Positions 60,669-64,000 of a stretch of DNA of 64,000 nucleotides are shown here, piece by piece. The DNA is taken from assembly GCA_902802945.1 (NCBI GenBank), contig CADCOC010000001.1, forward strand, positions 51,538-115,537, in the 5' to 3' direction. How positions within the stretch are numbered: the first letter of the stretch is position 1; every line of letters starts with the position of its first letter. The notes beneath the pieces were generated by a model that worked only from the letters and a program-made list of their open reading frames with translations, did no database searches and was not told where the DNA came from. This DNA is from an uncultured bacterium (lineage in GTDB: Bacteria > Verrucomicrobiota > Kiritimatiellia > RFP12 > UBA1067). A program made the position numbers and the translations under genes.

Positions 60669-62453
60669 ATGATCACAGACACCATCAACGACGCACAGAC
60701 GATACGCGGAGGATCGGACTCCGCGCTTGGACGGATTGACCAGTACGAGCTGTTGCGGGAACTTGGTGGCGGTGGGTTCGGCACGGTGTATCTTGCGAGA
60801 GACACGGTTGCAGGAATTGAGGTGGCGGTAAAGGGCTTGCCGCCTATGATTAGAAACAATGCCGAAGAACTTGAACGGATCCGGGAGAACTTCGCTCTCA
60901 TATCGCGATTGCATCATCCATACATCGCTGCGGCGCTCGTGCTGCATCCCGCAAAGGAAGTGGCTTACTGTGATCCTTCCGTACGGCAGAAGTTGCGCGT
61001 TGATTCGGGCGACACGCTGATGGTCATGGAGTACGCGCCCGGCGTGACGCTCTCCAGATGGCGCAAGCAGTTTCCGGGCGGCAAGGTGCCGCTTGAACCG
61101 GCGATCCAGATCGCGTGGCAGATTGCGCAGGCACTGGACTTCGCCCACGAGCAGTACATCATCCACCGCGACATAAAGCCGTCCAACATCATGGTGGAGA
61201 CGAAACCAGACGGCGAGGTGGTGGCGCGGCTTCTCGACTTCGGCCTTGCTGCCGAGATCCGCTCATCGATGGGGCGCGTCTCGCGGGAGATACACGACAC
61301 TTCTGGCACGCGACCGTTCATGGCGCCTGAGCAGTGGGCGGGCCGTAAACAGGGCCCTGCGACCGATCAGTACTCCCTTGCCGTGCTTCTTTACGAAATG
61401 TTGACAGGCGAGGTGCCGTTCGCATCGGCTTTCGATACTGGCGATCCAATGGTGATGATGAACGCGGTCTGCAACCGGGAGGTCGAGTTCCCCGAAGACT
61501 GTCCGCGCAAGATGGCCTTGTGCCGCGCCTTGGCAAAAGAGCCGTCTCAACGCTTCGCAAGTTGCATGGAGTTCATAGAAACGGCAGCGAAGAGCGACAC
61601 AGCCCAGACAGGGGAAATTGAGGCGAGTAGGGACGCGGAAGAGAAGCATGGAAGACGTGGCGTGAGAGCTGCGCTGTGCATCGCCGCAATAGCGATTGGC
61701 TTTATGGCCATCGGTGGATGGTGGTGGAAGAGTGGACGAGCGGCGCGTGCTACCGGGGCAACGCGCGTCTCACCCGTTACAGAGGCAAAAGCCAAGGCCG
61801 AGTGTGAACATGTTTTATTCAAAGCCGGTCATAAGGGTGTTCAGCTGTGGGAGGGCGGGCTGTACTGGGCTGAGGCTAATATCGGGGCGGAGAAGCCTGA
61901 AGATTATGGATATTACTTCTGGTGGGGCGATACAATAGGGTATAAGCGCGAGGGTGACAGATGGGTGGCAAGCGAAGGAACTCAAACTGACTTTTCGTTT
62001 GGTTCAAATCGCACTCGGACATACCATAAACGTAACGACGCACTAAGGAATGAGGGATGGGTTACGGCGGAGGGCGTTCTCGCTCCAAAGCATGATGCGG
62101 CGTGCGTGCAATGGGGTGGTGGGTGGCGCATGCCGACGAAGCAGGAATTAGATGACCTCAAGAGTAAGTGTGATTGGGAAATAACGACTGTTAACGGCGT
62201 GAAAGGATATGTTGTCTGTGGCAGGGGCGCTTACGATTCCGCCAGTATCTTCCTCCCCGCCGCTGGTCGCGGCAGCGGAAGTTCGTTCTGCGATTCCGGT
62301 TTGTTTGGCTACTACTGGTCATCCGTCCCGTACTCAAACGACAACTACCGCTACTCGTGGCGACTCTACTTCTACCCTACCGGTTACCACGACACGCACA
62401 GTAACTGTTATCGAGACAATGGTTATCCTGTTCGCCCCGTCTTCACCAAATAG
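60669..62453 (+). CDS. Membrane Ser/Thr kinase with DGR-type variable C-lectin domain
   Basis: 594 residues. Kinase domain: G-loop GGGGFGTVY (~33-41), Lys ~55 in VAVK, HRD ~166-168 in HRDIKPSN, DFG ~190-192, and APEQW. All catalytic residues are present. A transmembrane segment (ALCIAAIAIGFMAIGGWWW) at ~334-353 puts the rest outside. The outer part fits the FGE/DUF1566-like C-type-lectin fold: WGGGWRMPTKQELDDLKSKC, FLPAAGRG and GYYWSSVP, ending in YPVRPV. Codons from ~62250 to the stop are rich in NNC/NNT and encode Tyr, Asn, Asp, Ser, His and Arg, as expected of an adenine-mutagenised variable region. A signalling receptor with evolvable binding is inferred. Confidence 0.85.
   Translation: MITDTINDAQTIRGGSDSALGRIDQYELLRELGGGGFGTVYLARDTVAGIEVAVKGLPPMIRNNAEELERIRENFALISRLHHPYIAAALVLHPAKEVAYCDPSVRQKLRVDSGDTLMVMEYAPGVTLSRWRKQFPGGKVPLEPAIQIAWQIAQALDFAHEQYIIHRDIKPSNIMVETKPDGEVVARLLDFGLAAEIRSSMGRVSREIHDTSGTRPFMAPEQWAGRKQGPATDQYSLAVLLYEMLTGEVPFASAFDTGDPMVMMNAVCNREVEFPEDCPRKMALCRALAKEPSQRFASCMEFIETAAKSDTAQTGEIEASRDAEEKHGRRGVRAALCIAAIAIGFMAIGGWWWKSGRAARATGATRVSPVTEAKAKAECEHVLFKAGHKGVQLWEGGLYWAEANIGAEKPEDYGYYFWWGDTIGYKREGDRWVASEGTQTDFSFGSNRTRTYHKRNDALRNEGWVTAEGVLAPKHDAACVQWGGGWRMPTKQELDDLKSKCDWEITTVNGVKGYVVCGRGAYDSASIFLPAAGRGSGSSFCDSGLFGYYWSSVPYSNDNYRYSWRLYFYPTGYHDTHSNCYRDNGYPVRPVFTK
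62250..62445 (+). other. Putative DGR variable region
   Basis: Framed by FLPAAG, GYYWSS and YPVRPV, which are constant in DGR C-lectin targets, while the bases between change codon by codon (for example TAC TCA AAC GAC AAC TAC CGC). Template repeat and reverse transcriptase are not in the window. Confidence 0.65.
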
Positions 62454-62535
62454 CGAACGAAGTGAGCGCATTCAATTCTTCAATTCTTTACCCAATCCCC
62501 ACAAACGTGCTTCGTGTGTAGCGTGTGAATGAGGA
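62454..62535. other. Sequence after the variable region (possible homing signal)
   Basis: GCGAACGAAGTGAGCGC follows the stop codon directly, with weak self-complementarity, then CAATTCTT twice in tandem and a plain spacer. Comparable words occur after variable regions of DGR targets and may be part of the homing signal, but nothing here proves it. Confidence 0.35.
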
Positions 62536-63867
62536 GTGGCGCGAAAACGCGAGCGGGTTGTAAAATGGGAGGGGGCGAGGCAGGTCGGCAAGACTTGGCT
62601 TATGGAGGAGTTTGCTCGTAATGAATATGCAGGGAATACCGTTTCCGTGAATTTAATGAAAAACGAATCTCTGAGGGCGCGTTTTGATACGCTCAATCTT
62701 GATTCAGATACGGTTATTGATGTGATTCAACTGGCAACGGGGAAGCGCATCGTTCCCGGCAGGACGCTCCTTTTGATCGACGAAATACAGGAAGCGCCGC
62801 GTGCGCTTACAGCCTTGAAGTTTCTTAAAGAGGAAAAGCCGGAATTGGCGGTGATGGTTGCTGGATCGCTGTTGGGGTTGGCCGTCAAGCGTGATGACGA
62901 GGAGGAAGATCAGGATGCCGCAGAGAAGTCGGATGAGCGTAAAGCGTCCTACCCGGTCGGTACGGTGGATTATCTTGATGTTGCGCCGATGTCGTTCGAG
63001 GAGTTCCTGTGGGCGATTGGCGAAGAGATGAAAGCCGAATACATCGCGGCCGAAAAGTGGTCCGCAATTGAAGGGTTTCATGAAGCGCTGATTGATCTCG
63101 TGCGGCGATACTACCTTGTAGGAGGAATGCCGGAAGCCGTCAAAACTTATGCCGAGACCAGGGATTTCTCGGAAGTCAGGAAAGTCCAGAAGCGTATCCT
63201 ACGGGACTATGACGAAGATTTTGCCAAGCATGCGAAGCCGCGTCTGCTCGCCAAGATACGGCTTATGTGGGAATCTATTCCTGCGCAGCTCGCAAAGGAA
63301 AACAAGAAGTTCATCTATACGGCTCTTAGGACGGGAGCCCGTGCGCGGGAGTATGAAATAGCCTTGGCTTGGCTACTGGATGCAGGGGTCGTGCATACGG
63401 TTGCAAACGTAAGTACACCGAAAATGCCGCTAAAATCGTATGAGGAATTCGGTAACTTCAAGCTCTATGTTCACGATGTCGGACTCTTGGCGGCAATGTG
63501 CGATGTTTCCAGTTCGATTCTTCTGGATAAAACGGATGTGTTTACTACGTTCAACGGGGCGCTTGTCGAACAGTACGTCCTTGAGGAACTGGTGTCGCTT
63601 GGCATAAAACCATATTACTGGTCGCCAGACAATGCACGGGCGGAGATAGAGTTCCTTGTTCAGGGGGACAGGGAAATCTATCCGCTTGAGGCAAAGGCGG
63701 ACACCAATCTCAGGGCCGCAAGCCTCAAGAGCTATTACGACAGGTATGCTCCATCGTTTGAGATTCGGGTCTCGATGCAGAAGCGGACTTCTGGATCTCG
63801 TATAGAAGACATCCCGTTGTATGGCATTCCTTCTATTTCGCGGCTTGTAGGTGTTTGTGGGGTGTGA
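62536..63867 (+). CDS. AAA ATPase, DUF4143 family (N-terminus short)
   Basis: 443 residues from a GTG. Walker A reads GARQVGKTWLM and Walker B LLLIDEIQEAP. The C-terminal DUF4143 part holds the nuclease-like EIEFLVQGDREIYPLEAK. Family members usually start ~20 residues before the Walker A, with a strand that is missing here; the first visible residues (MARKRERVVKWE) do not resemble it. The gene may be 5'-truncated or begun late, so expression is uncertain. Confidence 0.75.
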   Translation: MARKRERVVKWEGARQVGKTWLMEEFARNEYAGNTVSVNLMKNESLRARFDTLNLDSDTVIDVIQLATGKRIVPGRTLLLIDEIQEAPRALTALKFLKEEKPELAVMVAGSLLGLAVKRDDEEEDQDAAEKSDERKASYPVGTVDYLDVAPMSFEEFLWAIGEEMKAEYIAAEKWSAIEGFHEALIDLVRRYYLVGGMPEAVKTYAETRDFSEVRKVQKRILRDYDEDFAKHAKPRLLAKIRLMWESIPAQLAKENKKFIYTALRTGARAREYEIALAWLLDAGVVHTVANVSTPKMPLKSYEEFGNFKLYVHDVGLLAAMCDVSSSILLDKTDVFTTFNGALVEQYVLEELVSLGIKPYYWSPDNARAEIEFLVQGDREIYPLEAKADTNLRAASLKSYYDRYAPSFEIRVSMQKRTSGSRIEDIPLYGIPSISRLVGVCGV

Positions 63868-64000
63868 CACGACACCATCCAGCAGAAAGATTCCATTGGG
63901 CCAGAGATTCCAAATGGCTAAATAAGTCGCACGGGCATTAGACAGTCTGGATGCGCCAGAATCGGGCCGATTTCGCCATGGCGGCGGGTCGGCCAGAAAA
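63868..64000. other. Window end, no feature recognised
   Basis: 133 bases after the ATPase stop show no open frame of note, hairpin terminator or tRNA. Confidence 0.4.

Noticed and set aside
62250..62445. A template repeat or reverse transcriptase elsewhere in the window
   Set aside because: I looked for a second copy of the GYYWSS/VRPV coding frame and for RT motifs (YxDD) and found none in the translated frames.
63868..64000. tRNA or attachment site at the end of the island
   Set aside because: No cloverleaf or repeat of island ends could be recognised by eye.

Overview
The window is a 64-kb, GC-rich, densely coded bacterial chromosome segment. Almost all genes lie on the + strand; only a PP-loop tRNA-thiolation enzyme (about 3.2 kb) and a serS pair (54-56 kb) are reversed. 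No taxonomic marker is present, so the host is inferred. The mix of housekeeping genes with secreted glycosidases, an alpha-2-macroglobulin/PBP1C pair, large aromatic-repeat lipoproteins, and palindromic repeats running in frame through genes fits the PVC group, perhaps a Kiritimatiellota-like member of Verrucomicrobiota. This is an inference of low to moderate confidence.

Layout. 0-11.7 kb: a phosphoesterase end, ETF-quinone oxidoreductase, the PP-loop enzyme, then lgt, a FecR-like protein, a PpiD/SurA-like chaperone, dut, def, argS and rhaT. 12-24.4 kb: alpha-2-macroglobulin and pbpC, a TerB-DnaJ protein, an AAA ATPase, and a secreted GH13 and SMP-30-like pair. 24.4-35 kb: a zinc-finger/disordered protein coupled to pheT, a 6S-like RNA, fabF, a serine hydrolase, corA, der and clcA. 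35-46.4 kb: an envelope region with an MFS-acyltransferase fusion, lipoproteins, a DUF2339 protein, a patatin, a REP-associated tyrosine transposase (RAYT) and an aromatic-repeat lipoprotein. 46.4-58.1 kb: gdhA, a TrmA-type methyltransferase, a GH92 mannosidase, an orphan DppD-like ATPase, a zinc-ribbon protein, pgsA, serS and aconitase.

58.2-63.9 kb is an accessory island of lower GC. It holds a near-mirror cluster of small paired proteins around a HAD phosphatase, including a DUF3990 (ADP-ribosyltransferase-like) protein with DUF3791-type partners. Next is a transmembrane Ser/Thr kinase whose C-terminus looks like the C-type-lectin variable region of a diversity-generating retroelement (DGR) target. 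The island ends with a DUF4143 ATPase that appears shortened at its N-terminus. No reverse transcriptase or template repeat is in the window, so the kinase would be a remote DGR target.

Two features cut across the window. First, double-hairpin REP-like elements occur between genes and in frame inside genes (argS, an MFS-acyltransferase, a hydrolase, the RAYT itself). A 16-bp loss inside one such array explains how the RAYT gene was split. Second, several promoters share an extended -10 (TGGTATAAT-like) after a T-tract, and in three cases the first thing downstream is a 6-7-codon mini-ORF that carries or overlaps the start signals of the real gene.
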